A DNA stretch of 64,000 nucleotides from Saprospiraceae bacterium (GTDB lineage: Bacteria > Bacteroidota > Bacteroidia > Chitinophagales > Saprospiraceae). This document shows, piece by piece, positions 18,160 through 28,379 of the stretch. The notes under the pieces are model-generated. The model did no database searches. It saw only the letters and a list, made by a program, of their open reading frames with translations, and was not told where the DNA came from. Position 1 is the stretch's first letter; every line of letters starts with the position of its first letter. Location of the stretch: assembly GCA_020630955.1 (NCBI GenBank), contig JAHDIE010000005.1, positions 1-64,000 on the forward strand, in the 5' to 3' direction. Both the position numbers and the translations under genes were made by a program.

Positions 18160-18276
18160 TGCTATTGGTAAATCACATTCATAACAATTTAGTAGTTTGA
18201 AGGACACTTAGATGCGAAGATTTCAAAAACTATAGACTTTTGATACAGAGAATATAACTTTACTAATAAAACTAAA

Positions 18277-20142
18277 GTGGAATTGAATTTTAATGCATGG
18301 CTTGGAAACAAATTCCATTTTTGCTTTTTGAAAGTAGTTTGCTTTTCTACATTTTTATCCGCTCAAAGTATAGAAAATAATTGCTTAAGAGTTGATTTTG
18401 AGTCAATAAATGGCACACAATCATCTCCTGGTTTGAAAATTTCAGATCAATTTATTGATGCTGGAGTATCTTTTGTCCTAGAAAATGGAGAATTTCCTGT
18501 GTTAGCCAATAGAGGTTTGCCAACCGAGGCTTTTTTTAGTGGTTTCGGACCTGATAATGTGGGAAACCAAAGCTTGATTGGCGAATATATGCTAACCGAT
18601 GATGGACAGGTTGATGGAGTTGATTACTCCCCTCTTCTTATCAAATTTGAAAATCCTATAGACAGTATTTCAGGATACATTCTGGATATTGATTCAGATG
18701 AAGAATTTGAAATTATTGCTTTGGATGAAAATGATAATTTAATTTATTCACAAACTATTAAATCAGGCGAAGAACAAACTGGAGATGGAATTGCAACTCC
18801 TTGGGGATTTAATTTGGAAGGATGCTTTGGTCAAGTATATTCAGTGAGATTTGAAGGCAGTCGTGGAAGTGGAGACTTTGGTCTTGCTATGGATAATTTT
18901 ATTTTCTGTTTTGAAGGTGTTGATTTACTTCAAAATTTAGAAACAAACGTTACTGATATCCTATGCCAAGATAATCCAGGAGCAATAGAAATTATTAATA
19001 ATAGTGATTCTGAATTGCAGTACTCAATCGATGGAGGAATTAGTTTCGTGGAAGACGGGATTTTTAATAACCTAAATACGGGGTCTTACGAGATAATTGT
19101 AATTGACGAAAATGGATGTGAAGCAATCCTAAATGAGGTGGTTCAAGCTACTGGACCAACAGTAATAGAAGACCTAATCATTACCCATACAAGTTGTGGT
19201 TTAAATAATGGTTCATTTGAAGTATTTGCAACCCAAGAACAGGGCGTAATTTATTTTATAGATGCCTTTAATTTCCAAAATCAGAATACTTTTGAAAATC
19301 TTAGTCCAGGGTCATATACGGTAACAGTGATTGGGCCTACAGGATGCAGCGCTTCAACAGATTTTGAAATTAATCCCAGTTATGAATTATTTTTGGAAGA
19401 ACCCATTACACAAGATGATGCCTGTCAAAAAACAATAGGATCCATCGAACCGATGTTTTCAGGCGGTACTGGAACAATGAACTATTCTATAAATGGATCC
19501 ATGTTTCAAGAAGAAGCATTTTTCGATAGCCTATCTATGGGGGAATATATAATTACATATCAAGACGAATCCTTTTGCACATTAATTGACACCGTACATA
19601 TCGGAGAGACGCCTGGTTTGAGTATTCAAAATATAAGAATAAGTGAAACCCTTTGTGAATTACCGACTGGTAGGATCGAATTCAAAGTAATAGGTGGAAC
19701 AGGTGATTATCAATATCAACTAGATGATGGTCCTTTTTATTCTGAACCATTGTTTATTGAGTTATCTCAAGGTGAATATCTTATAACTGCGATTGATGAA
19801 ATTGGCTGTGATATTGAAACCAAAGTAAATATACCTATACCCGTTTGTCCAATTTATATACCCAATATATTTACTCCTGAAAGCATTGATGGAAACAATG
19901 TATTCTTATTGCAAACAAATTCAGATCAGCAAGTTAAAATATTAAATTATGAAATTTATGACAGATGGGGTTCGTTGATTTATACTGCAAAAGATTTTGA
20001 TATTATTGAGAATGGATTTTGGTGGAATGGAAACAAAGGTTCTTTTTTGTATCCGAACGGAGTATATGCTTACAGGATTTTATTAGAACATTTTGATGGA
20101 ACTCAAGAATTAATTGTTGGTGATATAACTCTTATTAGGTAA
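18277..20142 (+). CDS. Secreted multi-domain protein with T9SS type B (gliding-motility-associated) sorting domain
   Basis: A 621-residue surface protein. No ATG fits before the signal-like segment, so GTG at 18277 is the likely start, although this remains uncertain. Residues about 40-215 form a beta-rich N-terminal domain. Then come three or four SprB-like repeats of about 75 residues, each with a Cys near the start and a pattern such as LQYSIDGG ... LNTGSYEIIVIDENGC. The last 95 residues are the type B tail: IPNIFTPESIDGNNVF ... YEIYDRWGSLIY ... WWNGN ... NGVYAYRILL. Proteins with this tail are exported by T9SS and stay on the surface or are released. The function of the repeats (adhesion?) is inference. 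Confidence 0.88.
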   Translation: MELNFNAWLGNKFHFCFLKVVCFSTFLSAQSIENNCLRVDFESINGTQSSPGLKISDQFIDAGVSFVLENGEFPVLANRGLPTEAFFSGFGPDNVGNQSLIGEYMLTDDGQVDGVDYSPLLIKFENPIDSISGYILDIDSDEEFEIIALDENDNLIYSQTIKSGEEQTGDGIATPWGFNLEGCFGQVYSVRFEGSRGSGDFGLAMDNFIFCFEGVDLLQNLETNVTDILCQDNPGAIEIINNSDSELQYSIDGGISFVEDGIFNNLNTGSYEIIVIDENGCEAILNEVVQATGPTVIEDLIITHTSCGLNNGSFEVFATQEQGVIYFIDAFNFQNQNTFENLSPGSYTVTVIGPTGCSASTDFEINPSYELFLEEPITQDDACQKTIGSIEPMFSGGTGTMNYSINGSMFQEEAFFDSLSMGEYIITYQDESFCTLIDTVHIGETPGLSIQNIRISETLCELPTGRIEFKVIGGTGDYQYQLDDGPFYSEPLFIELSQGEYLITAIDEIGCDIETKVNIPIPVCPIYIPNIFTPESIDGNNVFLLQTNSDQQVKILNYEIYDRWGSLIYTAKDFDIIENGFWWNGNKGSFLYPNGVYAYRILLEHFDGTQELIVGDITLIR

Positions 20143-20228
20143 TAAACAGTTAAAATAATGTCAAAAATTTGTTCATTAATATTTTGTTTAAAATTCAAGT
20201 TTAGTTTTGATTCAAACTATTGAAAGAA

Positions 20229-21152
20229 ATGAAACAATTCCTATCTATTTTATTCTGTTGTCTTTGTGTTCAAACTTTAGTAGCACAATACAAGGTTCAA
20301 ATACTTCCTCGGTTAAGTCCTGACAAAAAAGTTTATCAGAAAATTGGCTATACAGAATCAGAAATTACGTATGGCAGTCCTAAAGTTAAGGGACGTAAGG
20401 TTTGGGGAGGACTAGTACCCTATGATGAACTTTGGAGATCTGGTGCCAATGAGGCAACAACAATTAGATTCTCTGACGAAGTTGAAATTGAAAACAAACT
20501 ACTTCCTGCAGGAAAATATGCTCTTTTCATGATTCCTAGAAAGAATGATAAATGGACTATTGTTTTCAATAAAGTATCTGATCAATGGGGTGCTTACTCC
20601 TATGATCCAAATGAGGATCAACTTAGAATTGAAGTTTTACCACGAACATCTACTAGATTCTATGAAGAACTAACTTATCAATTTGAACAAATCAACTTTC
20701 ATTTTGCAAGAATTGTTTTCAATTGGGAATCCATTGAATTAAGCTTTGAAATTGAAACTGAATTTGAGGAAAATCTAAAAAGACTAACTGAACAAGAAAT
20801 TTCGGAAAGTCCCGAAAATATTCATTGGGTGATCTACCTTCAGGCTGCTGAATTTTTAGTTTCGGAAAATAGAAATTCAGATCAATATTTTAAATGGTTA
20901 AACAAATCAGAAGAACTTTCAAGGCAAGTAGATGAAACTAGCTGGAATCATCAATACTACCCTATACAATTTATCAAAGGTCATTTGTATTGGACAATTG
21001 CAAATGCATATGCTAATGAGAAAGACTATCGAAGCTCTCTTAAATATATCGACATGTTAAAAGACATTAAAGGGGAAGTGACTTTTTATAACTGGGAAAA
21101 CGAAGCAGAAGGAATAGATCAAAAAGTGAAAGAGTGGCAATCTATGCTGTAA
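20229..21152 (+). CDS. DUF2911 domain secreted protein
   Basis: A 307-residue protein with a cleavable signal (MKQFLSILFCCLCVQTLVAQ); the ATG at 20229 is preferred over the TTG at 20220. Residues about 22-175 carry the DUF2911 pattern: SEITYGSPKVKGRKVWGGLVPYDELWRSGANEATTI, then LPAGKYALFMIP and WTIVFNK. The last 110 residues are helical and TPR-like. DUF2911 proteins are common in Bacteroidota, are exported, and have no established role. It stands between a T9SS cargo and two convergent envelope genes. Confidence 0.88.
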   Translation: MKQFLSILFCCLCVQTLVAQYKVQILPRLSPDKKVYQKIGYTESEITYGSPKVKGRKVWGGLVPYDELWRSGANEATTIRFSDEVEIENKLLPAGKYALFMIPRKNDKWTIVFNKVSDQWGAYSYDPNEDQLRIEVLPRTSTRFYEELTYQFEQINFHFARIVFNWESIELSFEIETEFEENLKRLTEQEISESPENIHWVIYLQAAEFLVSENRNSDQYFKWLNKSEELSRQVDETSWNHQYYPIQFIKGHLYWTIANAYANEKDYRSSLKYIDMLKDIKGEVTFYNWENEAEGIDQKVKEWQSML

Positions 21153-21153
21153 T

Positions 21154-22152
21154 TTACTTTTTTAGCCTGAAATAGATAACATCGCAAACATGCATATCAG
21201 AGTTAAGAATTACTCGTTGCTGTGTACTCCCATCATTGATGATTAATGCAACTGTGTTAGGAGGATATTTTCCTAAATTATGAGCATACAGTAAAACATA
21301 GTCTGGGTTCATACCATCAGACTTAAGTACAACATCAATTTTATGTTCATCATTGTCAATTCGGTATTTTTCCAACAACCAATATCCATTGTAATTTAAT
21401 GAGATGATATCCCCGTCATCTTTTTTATGATCGTACACAGTGATGCTTAGAATTCTTGATTCGACCTCGATAATTTTACCTTTTTCTACTTTTCTATCTT
21501 TAATCTTTTTAATCGTGTTTTCATCTTCATTCCATTTAAGTTCTACTGGCTTTCCATTTTCTTGTTCAAAATTAATATTAACGGTATTTGCGTATTCAAG
21601 TGCTAAATCATCTGGATTTACTTTGGTAAGTTGTATTTTTCCAGGCACACAATCTATTCCAGTTACATGTCCACTTCCTTTCCATTCGCCTTCTAGATGA
21701 AATTTGCCTTTGGTTTGGAAAAATTGTAGTTCTGCATTCTTTAGGCAAGTTTCTAAATGCCTGAGTTCTTTATGGGTGTTGATGTAATTTTCTACAGCAA
21801 CGTCTTGATAAGTAAGGATTTCTCCATTCCATATGCCTGAAAATTTTTTCTCATAACTTAAATAACCTTTTCCATCTGCAAATTTAGCTCTACATACCAA
21901 CAGACCATCTATATTGGGTCCTTTTTGATTTATTTCCACATGTAATTTACCAGTGGTCCCATTGAATTCAGGCTGTCCATCCCAACTTATTTGAGAAATT
22001 TGGCCTTCCCAAAGTCCATTTATATCTTGAAGCTTTGGCTTGCGAATTTCTTGAAGTTGCCTTTTTCCTTTTTTGGGAAAGTTTACCTCAACCTGAGCGT
22101 TGACACAATGTACAAGTACAAAAAGTAAAGTACACAAGAAGATTTTTTTCAT
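21154..22152 (-). CDS. Secreted beta-rich protein of unknown function
   Basis: A 332-residue protein with a signal peptide ending NAQ. An N-terminal domain (about 45-175) begins INGLWEGQISQ and looks like a lipocalin-like or other beta-barrel. The C-terminal 110 residues have a motif I associate with Bacteroidota exported proteins: DDGDIISLNYNGYWLLEKY ... VLLYAHNLGKYPPNTVALIIND. I cannot name the family. The gene lies 5 nt after the upstream barrel-like gene (22158-23165), so they form an operon and may work together at the envelope. It is convergent with the DUF2911 gene, with 1 nt between stops. Confidence 0.8.
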   Translation of the reverse strand: MKKIFLCTLLFVLVHCVNAQVEVNFPKKGKRQLQEIRKPKLQDINGLWEGQISQISWDGQPEFNGTTGKLHVEINQKGPNIDGLLVCRAKFADGKGYLSYEKKFSGIWNGEILTYQDVAVENYINTHKELRHLETCLKNAELQFFQTKGKFHLEGEWKGSGHVTGIDCVPGKIQLTKVNPDDLALEYANTVNINFEQENGKPVELKWNEDENTIKKIKDRKVEKGKIIEVESRILSITVYDHKKDDGDIISLNYNGYWLLEKYRIDNDEHKIDVVLKSDGMNPDYVLLYAHNLGKYPPNTVALIINDGSTQQRVILNSDMHVCDVIYFRLKK

Positions 22153-22157
22153 TTGAA

Positions 22158-23165
22158 CTAAAATGCTTTTTGAATGAAAAAATGTGAACTTCTGTTCTGT
22201 AATTTTTGGCCAGAAATTTCTACTTCCCCTAAATAGTAAGTGTTAGTAATGATATCATCGAATCCTCTACTATATAACCATCCTATTACAAATGACCCTT
22301 GCCCTAAACTTAGGCTTGCTCCTAATAGATATCCAAATTCATTTTCTTTTATCGGCAATTCAGTCACACCTTGTGGAGCCAAATCAGAAGAGTTAAGTGT
22401 TTGCGATATTACCTTAAGATCATTGTATTGATTTCCACTTAATAATTGACCATAATACAAACCCGTATTGAAATGCAACCCTGGGATTCCAGCAATGCCT
22501 GCAATAATTTGAGCCCTTCCATAATTATGTTTGTGCACAACCTTTTCCTCAGAAGATAAGAGCTCATTGTAATGGGATTGTTGAAGAAGAAGCTCTGGCT
22601 GCAAGTATATTCTTTTAGAAATATTCCACCTCAAATAAGGACCTGCAAGATATGATCTCTGACTTGTAAAGTAGAACTCTCTTTGTTCTGTTATTACACT
22701 AGAATTACCAACACCCACACGTATTCCAAATCTAAGCTTTTTACGCTCTTTTTTAGTTCCTGCAATTTGATCGGTCAATACATCCATAATCTTGCTGGGT
22801 ATTGGTGGCGTTGGTGTTGATTGCCTATCCGCTTCAGGTTCTTTCGATACTTTGGTTGCTGATAATACAGGAGTTAGGCTGCCCTCAATTCCATCTACAT
22901 CTTTATACACATTCCATACAATAGTCTTTCCAGACCCAGGAGCTACTTTCCCAATATCACCATTAAGCGTTTTCGGACTTAACTTAGTGCTATCTGCTTT
23001 TAGGAAATGTAATTCAATATTATACATTTCGTTTGCATCCCCTTTCAAATCATATGCGATGATCATATAATCATCGGTTGTACTAGCTTGTAAATTCTTT
23101 ATTTCTTGAGCCCATGAAATTGAAAAAACCAAGAGAAGACTTAAAATCGTTAGGATTTTTTTCAT
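22158..23165 (-). CDS. Exported protein with N-terminal beta-sandwich and C-terminal barrel-like domain
   Basis: A 335-residue protein with a clear signal peptide (MKKILTILSLLLVFSISWAQ). Residues 21-105 look like a fibronectin/immunoglobulin-type domain (YMIIAYDLKGDANEMYNIELHF ... GSGKTIVWNVYKD). A Pro/Thr linker follows. From about 140 the sequence alternates polar and hydrophobic residues as in PorT-like outer-membrane beta-barrels (RFGIRVGVG ... YLAGPYLRWNISKRIYLQPELLLQ). No named family. First gene of a two-gene unit with 21154-22152. Confidence 0.8.
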   Translation of the reverse strand: MKKILTILSLLLVFSISWAQEIKNLQASTTDDYMIIAYDLKGDANEMYNIELHFLKADSTKLSPKTLNGDIGKVAPGSGKTIVWNVYKDVDGIEGSLTPVLSATKVSKEPEADRQSTPTPPIPSKIMDVLTDQIAGTKKERKKLRFGIRVGVGNSSVITEQREFYFTSQRSYLAGPYLRWNISKRIYLQPELLLQQSHYNELLSSEEKVVHKHNYGRAQIIAGIAGIPGLHFNTGLYYGQLLSGNQYNDLKVISQTLNSSDLAPQGVTELPIKENEFGYLLGASLSLGQGSFVIGWLYSRGFDDIITNTYYLGEVEISGQKLQNRSSHFFIQKAF

Positions 23166-23280
23166 TTTTTATACTTGTTTATTGTTTAGACGTGAAAGCT
23201 TATAGCATGTTACTTTCGCTTTCCTTAATTAAGTTTTCATTAAGAAACAAAGATAGTTAGTGAAAAGAGAAAGAACTTTA

Positions 23281-24003
23281 TTAAAGCTCAAACTTAATAG
23301 TATTATATGTTAGCCATTCATTGGTAGTATAATTTAATGTACCAATAATGTTTCTGCCAGTATAAAATAATTCAGCTTCAATTTGAATATTTTCATTTAA
23401 TATTTCATCAAATACTGTTTGTCTATTAATATTAATATTACAACCTTCATTTTCAAAATCACTAATCTTGAATTGAAGAGTTATTTCTTCATTACTCAAG
23501 GTAAATTCGATGTGGTCTTCGGAGATGATTATGATATCTTCATCTTTCTGATATAAGCCAAAATTATATATTGTTGAAGGTTTTAGATAAATGGAATAAT
23601 TACTTTCTTCATCTTGTATAATTGTCAAATCAAGATTGATGCTTCCATTACTATTTACTTGACCTTCGCCACTTATCTTCATATTACTACCATTGCCAAT
23701 TAGGACAGAATATTCTAGTATTACCAACCTATCTAAAACTCTTTCCATTCCGATATCTTGAAAAGCTTTAGAGGTATTAGGGTAACCGGATATATTACTT
23801 ATAACATAATCATGTATTTCACTTGTGTCTTTTTTTATGGTGACTTCACTAGTAACAGGTCCGTATAGTCCATCTCTATAGGTGCAAAATGCTTGCTCAA
23901 TATTTATAGCTTCTTCTGAAGATTTTGAACAAGAAATAATTGCTACGCACATCACAAAAAAGTAGAAGATAGAATAGTAAAATGTAGAGATTTTGATTTT
24001 CAT
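23281..24003 (-). CDS. Hypothetical lipoprotein
   Basis: A 240-residue protein with a lipoprotein-type signal ending AIISC (Cys25). The mature part is beta-rich, with no motif I recognise. It stands alone on the minus strand and is divergent from the small membrane gene at 24240 across 236 nt. Its composition is more AT-rich than that of its neighbours, but not enough to argue for transfer. Confidence 0.7.
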   Translation of the reverse strand: MKIKISTFYYSIFYFFVMCVAIISCSKSSEEAINIEQAFCTYRDGLYGPVTSEVTIKKDTSEIHDYVISNISGYPNTSKAFQDIGMERVLDRLVILEYSVLIGNGSNMKISGEGQVNSNGSINLDLTIIQDEESNYSIYLKPSTIYNFGLYQKDEDIIIISEDHIEFTLSNEEITLQFKISDFENEGCNININRQTVFDEILNENIQIEAELFYTGRNIIGTLNYTTNEWLTYNTIKFEL

Positions 24004-24239
24004 AAATCAGGCATTGGTGTTGAAAATTATTCAAACAAAAGATAGGATATTTCCGCTTAACTTTTGAAATAACTTATTAATAATTATATAAAACAGTCTG
24101 CTAAATTTGAAAATTAGTCCTTTTAGAGCGGTATTTTAAATGAGCCCGATTTAATTAGAATTAATAATCCAAACATATATTAAAATGTGTTAAATTGTCA
24201 ACTTGTACAAATTAATAATCTCAATGATTTTCAGAGTAA

Positions 24240-24443
24240 ATGAATAATATTGCCATTTTTTTAGTTCTTTTTTCCTGTTTGTTCATGTTTCTTTTATTTA
24301 GGAGTTTGTGGAAACTTATAACAGAGACACCTGTCAAAGGTCAAAGTGGAACAAGCTTTGCTTTTAAGGTTTTTCTGCCTACTATTATCTGTGCGATTTT
24401 ACTTCTTATTTTTTTGATTTTCATTGTTCCTAAATATCAATAA
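24240..24443 (+). CDS. Small two-helix membrane protein
   Basis: Sixty-seven residues with two hydrophobic segments (about 3-24 and 44-64) joined by a polar loop containing KGQSGTSFAFK. The stop is 1 nt before the ATG of the M20 amidohydrolase, so the two are co-transcribed. I do not recognise it. The tight coupling and clean membrane topology support a real gene. Confidence 0.65.
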   Translation: MNNIAIFLVLFSCLFMFLLFRSLWKLITETPVKGQSGTSFAFKVFLPTIICAILLLIFLIFIVPKYQ

Positions 24444-24444
24444 A

Positions 24445-25887
24445 ATGAAAAGTTGGATCATGTTCTTTCTTATTATTTGTAGCATCAATCTTGATGCACA
24501 GAAAGAATTAAGTAATGAGAAATCATTTGCCCTTGAGGCCTTAGATTCTAAAAAAGATCATTATTTCGAAATCGCAATGAGGATATGGGATTATGCCGAA
24601 TTAGGGTATCAAGAAACAAAAAGTTCATCATTGCTTCAAAGCACCTTAGCCCAAGAAGGTTTTAGCATTGAAACAGGAGTTGCTAATATTCCAACTGCCT
24701 TTATTGCCAGTTATGGGAGCGGTCAGCCTATAATAGCACTTTTAGGAGAGTTCGATGCGCTTCCTGGGGTTTCTCAAACGAATGCAGCTTACAAAGAAAA
24801 ACGTGATGATGTTAATGCTGGACATGCATGCGGTCATCATTTGTTCGGTACTGGATCAGCCGCAGCTGCAATTGAAGTCAAAAATTGGATGCAAAGAAAT
24901 AATATTGAAGGAACTTTAAGATTCTATGGCACTCCAGCTGAAGAAGGAGGAGCCGGAAAAGTTTATATGGTTAGAGATGGTTTATTTGACGATGTGAATG
25001 CAGTTTTACATTGGCACCCAAGCAATGGTAATTCTGCAAATGCAGCATCTTCATTGGCAAACAAATCTGCTAAATTTCGTTTTTATGGTGTTTCTTCACA
25101 TGCCGCGGGATCTCCATGGAATGGTAGATCTGCCTTAGATGGTGTAGAGGCGATGAATTATATGGTAAACCTTATGCGTGAACACATACCACAGGAGTCT
25201 CGACTTCATTATGTTATAACCAGCGGAGGAGAAGCCCCAAATGTGGTTCCAGAATTCGCCGAGGTATTTTACTATTGTCGTCATCCTCAGATGACTCAGG
25301 TTAAAAAGAATTTTAACTGGCTGGTGGAGATTGCTGAATCAGCAGCAAAAGGAACCCAAACAAAAATGGAATTTGAAGTGATTCATGGCTTGTTTAATAT
25401 TTTACCAAATGAAACTTTAAATCGTGTTGTTTATGAGAACTTAGTGACAGTTGGAGGCGTTAAGTACAATGAAGAGGAAGAAGAATATGCAAATCAGATC
25501 ATTTCCAGCTTTGAATATGCTGATAATGTGTCATTAAATTTAAGTGAAAACATTGCTCCTTTCAAAGTGATTAGGCAAGGTACAGGTGGATCAACAGATG
25601 TTGGTGATATTTCTTGGACTGTGCCTACTGCAGGTCTGCGTACGGCAACTTGGGTTCCTGGAACATCAGCCCACACATGGCAGGCTGTTGCTGCTGGAGG
25701 GACAACAATTGGACAAAAAGGAATGATGGTTGCCGCTAAAACTTTAACCCTTTCTGCGATGGATTTTTTTTCAAACAAAGATCTTTTGGAAAAAGCTAAA
25801 GAAGAATTAACAAGTCAAAGGGGTGCAGATTTTATCTATAAATCCTTACTTGGTGATCGCGAACCACCTTTAGATTACCGAAAATAA
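24445..25887 (+). CDS. M20-family amidohydrolase, AbgB-like
   Basis: A 480-residue zinc-type hydrolase. The ATG at 24445 begins a signal peptide (MKSWIMFFLIICSINLDAQ), so the enzyme is exported. The N-terminal region has the M20 metal-site pattern GEFDALPGVSQ, then NAGHACGHHLFG and TPAEEGGAGK. The lid domain carries VSSHAAGSPWNGRSALDG. The order and length match the AbgB subunit of p-aminobenzoyl-glutamate hydrolase and related amidohydrolases. The natural substrate (an N-acyl amino acid or pABA-Glu) is not certain. The preceding 67-residue membrane gene is in the same unit. Confidence 0.9.
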   Translation: MKSWIMFFLIICSINLDAQKELSNEKSFALEALDSKKDHYFEIAMRIWDYAELGYQETKSSSLLQSTLAQEGFSIETGVANIPTAFIASYGSGQPIIALLGEFDALPGVSQTNAAYKEKRDDVNAGHACGHHLFGTGSAAAAIEVKNWMQRNNIEGTLRFYGTPAEEGGAGKVYMVRDGLFDDVNAVLHWHPSNGNSANAASSLANKSAKFRFYGVSSHAAGSPWNGRSALDGVEAMNYMVNLMREHIPQESRLHYVITSGGEAPNVVPEFAEVFYYCRHPQMTQVKKNFNWLVEIAESAAKGTQTKMEFEVIHGLFNILPNETLNRVVYENLVTVGGVKYNEEEEEYANQIISSFEYADNVSLNLSENIAPFKVIRQGTGGSTDVGDISWTVPTAGLRTATWVPGTSAHTWQAVAAGGTTIGQKGMMVAAKTLTLSAMDFFSNKDLLEKAKEELTSQRGADFIYKSLLGDREPPLDYRK

Positions 25888-25919
25888 GTGAAAGAATGGC
25901 ATCAATCGAAAATAAAATT

Positions 25920-25927
25920 TAACTTTG
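25920..25927 (+). promoter_or_regulatory. -7 box of the fadN-fadA promoter
   Basis: TAACTTTG matches the Bacteroidota TAnnTTTG consensus and ends 23 nt before the fadN ATG. No clear TTTG is seen at the expected -33 position. Confidence 0.45.
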
Positions 25928-25950
25928 AGTATAATTTTTAATCGTTATCA

Positions 25951-28350
25951 ATGAGTTTTAAAATAAAAAAAGTAGCTGTGTTAGGTTCTGGGGTCATGGG
26001 ATCAGGAATTGCAGCGCATTTGGCCAATGTAGGTCTCGAGGTCTTATTGTTAGATATTGTTCCTTTTGATTTGACCGATGAGCAAAAAAAAGATCCATCC
26101 ATGCGAAATAGCATTGTAAATGGGGCACTAAAAAAGGCTATAAAATCAAAGCCAGCACCTTTGTTCAGGAAGCCTCTGGCTAGTAGGATCACAACCGGAA
26201 ATTTTGATGACGACATGGAAAAAATTGCAAATTGCGATTGGATCATAGAAGTTGTTATTGAAAGACTCGATATAAAAAAACAAATCTTTGAAAAGGTAGA
26301 GAAATATCGTAAACCTGGTTCGTTGGTGAGTTCTAATACATCAGGTATTCCGATATATATGCTTGCTGAAGGGAGGTCGGAAGATTTCCAAAAGAATTTC
26401 TGTGGTACTCACTTTTTTAATCCACCACGATATTTGAGATTGTTTGAAATTATTCCCCATTCGGGTACAGACCAAAAAGTGCTTGATTTTTGGATGGAAT
26501 ATGGTGATAAAAATCTTGGGAAGCAAACAGTAATGGCAAAAGATACTCCTGCTTTCGTTGGAAACAGGATTGGTACTTTCTCAATGTATACCCAGATGGA
26601 ACTTGCCATTAAACATGGGCTCAGCATTGAAGATACAGATAAGTTGACTGGGCCTGTAATATCTAGACCAGGAACTGGCACTTTTCGATTGCAAGATTTA
26701 GTAGGTATAGACACTGGTGCAAAGGTTACAAAAGGTGTTGTTGATAATTGCCCCAATGATGAGTTTGTACAAAGAATTTCAAAGCAAGAATCTTTGAAGA
26801 GTATTGATTTTCTTTTAGAAAATAAATTTTATGGAAATAAATCCGGACAAGGGTTCTATAAAAAAACGGATCAAAGAGACGAGAAAGGGAAAAGAGTAAT
26901 TTTAGGTCTTGATTTAAATTCACTAGAGTATAGACCTAAAGCAAAGTCAACATTAGAAAGTCTAAAGTTATCCAAAGGAATAGAATTGATGGATAAAAGA
27001 TTACAGGCTTTGGTTGACCATAAAGATAATGGAGGTCAATATCTACGTGAATATTTTGCAGGTCTATTTTCTTATTCTGCAAACCGTATTCCTGAAATTG
27101 CTGATAATATTTACACGGTTGATGATGCAATGAGAGCTGGTTATGCCTGGGATCATGGACCTTTTGAATTGTGGGATCTTATCGGTCTTGAGAAAGGAAT
27201 CGAAATTGCAAATGAGTTTGGTCATAGTATGCCATCATGGATTGACAAGATGATATCGAATGGCCATAGTTCCTTTTATAAAACTGAAAATGGATACAAG
27301 AAGTACTTTAATGATTCAAGCGTTTCATATGAAGTGGTTCCAACACTTAAACCATTTATAATTCTTGATAATTACAGAGATAAAGCACCGGTTTTGAAAA
27401 ATTCGGAATGTATTGTTCATGACATCGGTGATGGTGTTATGAATCTTGAATTCATTTCAAAGGCCAATGCTATAGGTGAAGGAATTGGAACAGGAATCAT
27501 GGATGCGATTGCCAAAGCAGAAGATGAAGGATGGAACGGTTTTATCGTTGGAAATAACGCTAAGAATTTTAGTGTAGGAGCAAATCTTATGGCTGTCGGA
27601 ATGCTCGCTATGCAAGGTGATTTTGACAAATTGAATGAGATGGTAGATGGCTTTCAGAAAGTAACAATGAGAATGCGACATTCTGCAATACCAACTGCTG
27701 TTGCAACTCAAGGTTATGTTTTTGGTGGAGCATGTGAATTGGCTATGCACGCTGATGTAAATGCTCTCGCGGCTGAATCATATATAGGTTTGGTGGAAGT
27801 CGGCGTTGGCCTTTTACCAGGCGGAGCTGGTACAAAAGAAATGGCATTAAGAGCTTCTAACAAATTCTTTGAAGGTGATGTTCAAATGCCTACCCTAATT
27901 GAACATTTTAAACCAATCGCAACTGCAACTGTCGCAACCTCTGCTGCCGAAGCCTTTGATCATAATCTTATGCTTTCCAATAAAGACAAAGTCATTTACA
28001 ACAGTATGAGAAATATTGCAGAAGCTAAGAAAATGGTTTTAGCATTATCCGATGGGTATGTTCAACCAATAGAAGAAGATGTTACCGTTCTTGGACGCGC
28101 AGGCTTAGCAACCTTATATACTGCAATCAATGAATTTAGACTAGGGGAATATATGTCAGATTATGATGTTGAGATTGCAAGAAAAGTTGCATATGTAATG
28201 TCAGGAGGTGATCTCACTCAAACACAAAAAGTTTCTCAACAATACCTTCTTGACATTGAAAGAGAGGCCTTCTTGCAATTATTAGGAAACCAAAAAACAC
28301 AAGAAAGAATCCAATACATGTTGATGAATAACAAACCACTTAGAAACTAA
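25951..28350 (+). CDS. fadN: 3-hydroxyacyl-CoA dehydrogenase / enoyl-CoA hydratase, FadN type
   Basis: A bifunctional beta-oxidation enzyme of 799 residues: hydration of enoyl-CoA and NAD-dependent oxidation of 3-hydroxyacyl-CoA. Unlike FadB/FadJ, the dehydrogenase comes first. The Rossmann start VAVLGSGVMGSGIAAHLANVG is at residues 8-28, and the catalytic His is in CGTHFFNPPRYL. The enoyl-CoA hydratase part begins near residue 490, with oxyanion-hole segments NAKNFSVGANL and GYVFGGACELAMHAD and the catalytic region GLVEVGVGLLPGGAGTKE. This order and length are those of Bacillus FadN. The thiolase gene follows after 29 nt. No acyl-CoA dehydrogenase is in the window. Confidence 0.94.
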   Translation: MSFKIKKVAVLGSGVMGSGIAAHLANVGLEVLLLDIVPFDLTDEQKKDPSMRNSIVNGALKKAIKSKPAPLFRKPLASRITTGNFDDDMEKIANCDWIIEVVIERLDIKKQIFEKVEKYRKPGSLVSSNTSGIPIYMLAEGRSEDFQKNFCGTHFFNPPRYLRLFEIIPHSGTDQKVLDFWMEYGDKNLGKQTVMAKDTPAFVGNRIGTFSMYTQMELAIKHGLSIEDTDKLTGPVISRPGTGTFRLQDLVGIDTGAKVTKGVVDNCPNDEFVQRISKQESLKSIDFLLENKFYGNKSGQGFYKKTDQRDEKGKRVILGLDLNSLEYRPKAKSTLESLKLSKGIELMDKRLQALVDHKDNGGQYLREYFAGLFSYSANRIPEIADNIYTVDDAMRAGYAWDHGPFELWDLIGLEKGIEIANEFGHSMPSWIDKMISNGHSSFYKTENGYKKYFNDSSVSYEVVPTLKPFIILDNYRDKAPVLKNSECIVHDIGDGVMNLEFISKANAIGEGIGTGIMDAIAKAEDEGWNGFIVGNNAKNFSVGANLMAVGMLAMQGDFDKLNEMVDGFQKVTMRMRHSAIPTAVATQGYVFGGACELAMHADVNALAAESYIGLVEVGVGLLPGGAGTKEMALRASNKFFEGDVQMPTLIEHFKPIATATVATSAAEAFDHNLMLSNKDKVIYNSMRNIAEAKKMVLALSDGYVQPIEEDVTVLGRAGLATLYTAINEFRLGEYMSDYDVEIARKVAYVMSGGDLTQTQKVSQQYLLDIEREAFLQLLGNQKTQERIQYMLMNNKPLRN

Positions 28351-28379
28351 TTTTTAGATAAATAAGAAATCCAATAAAA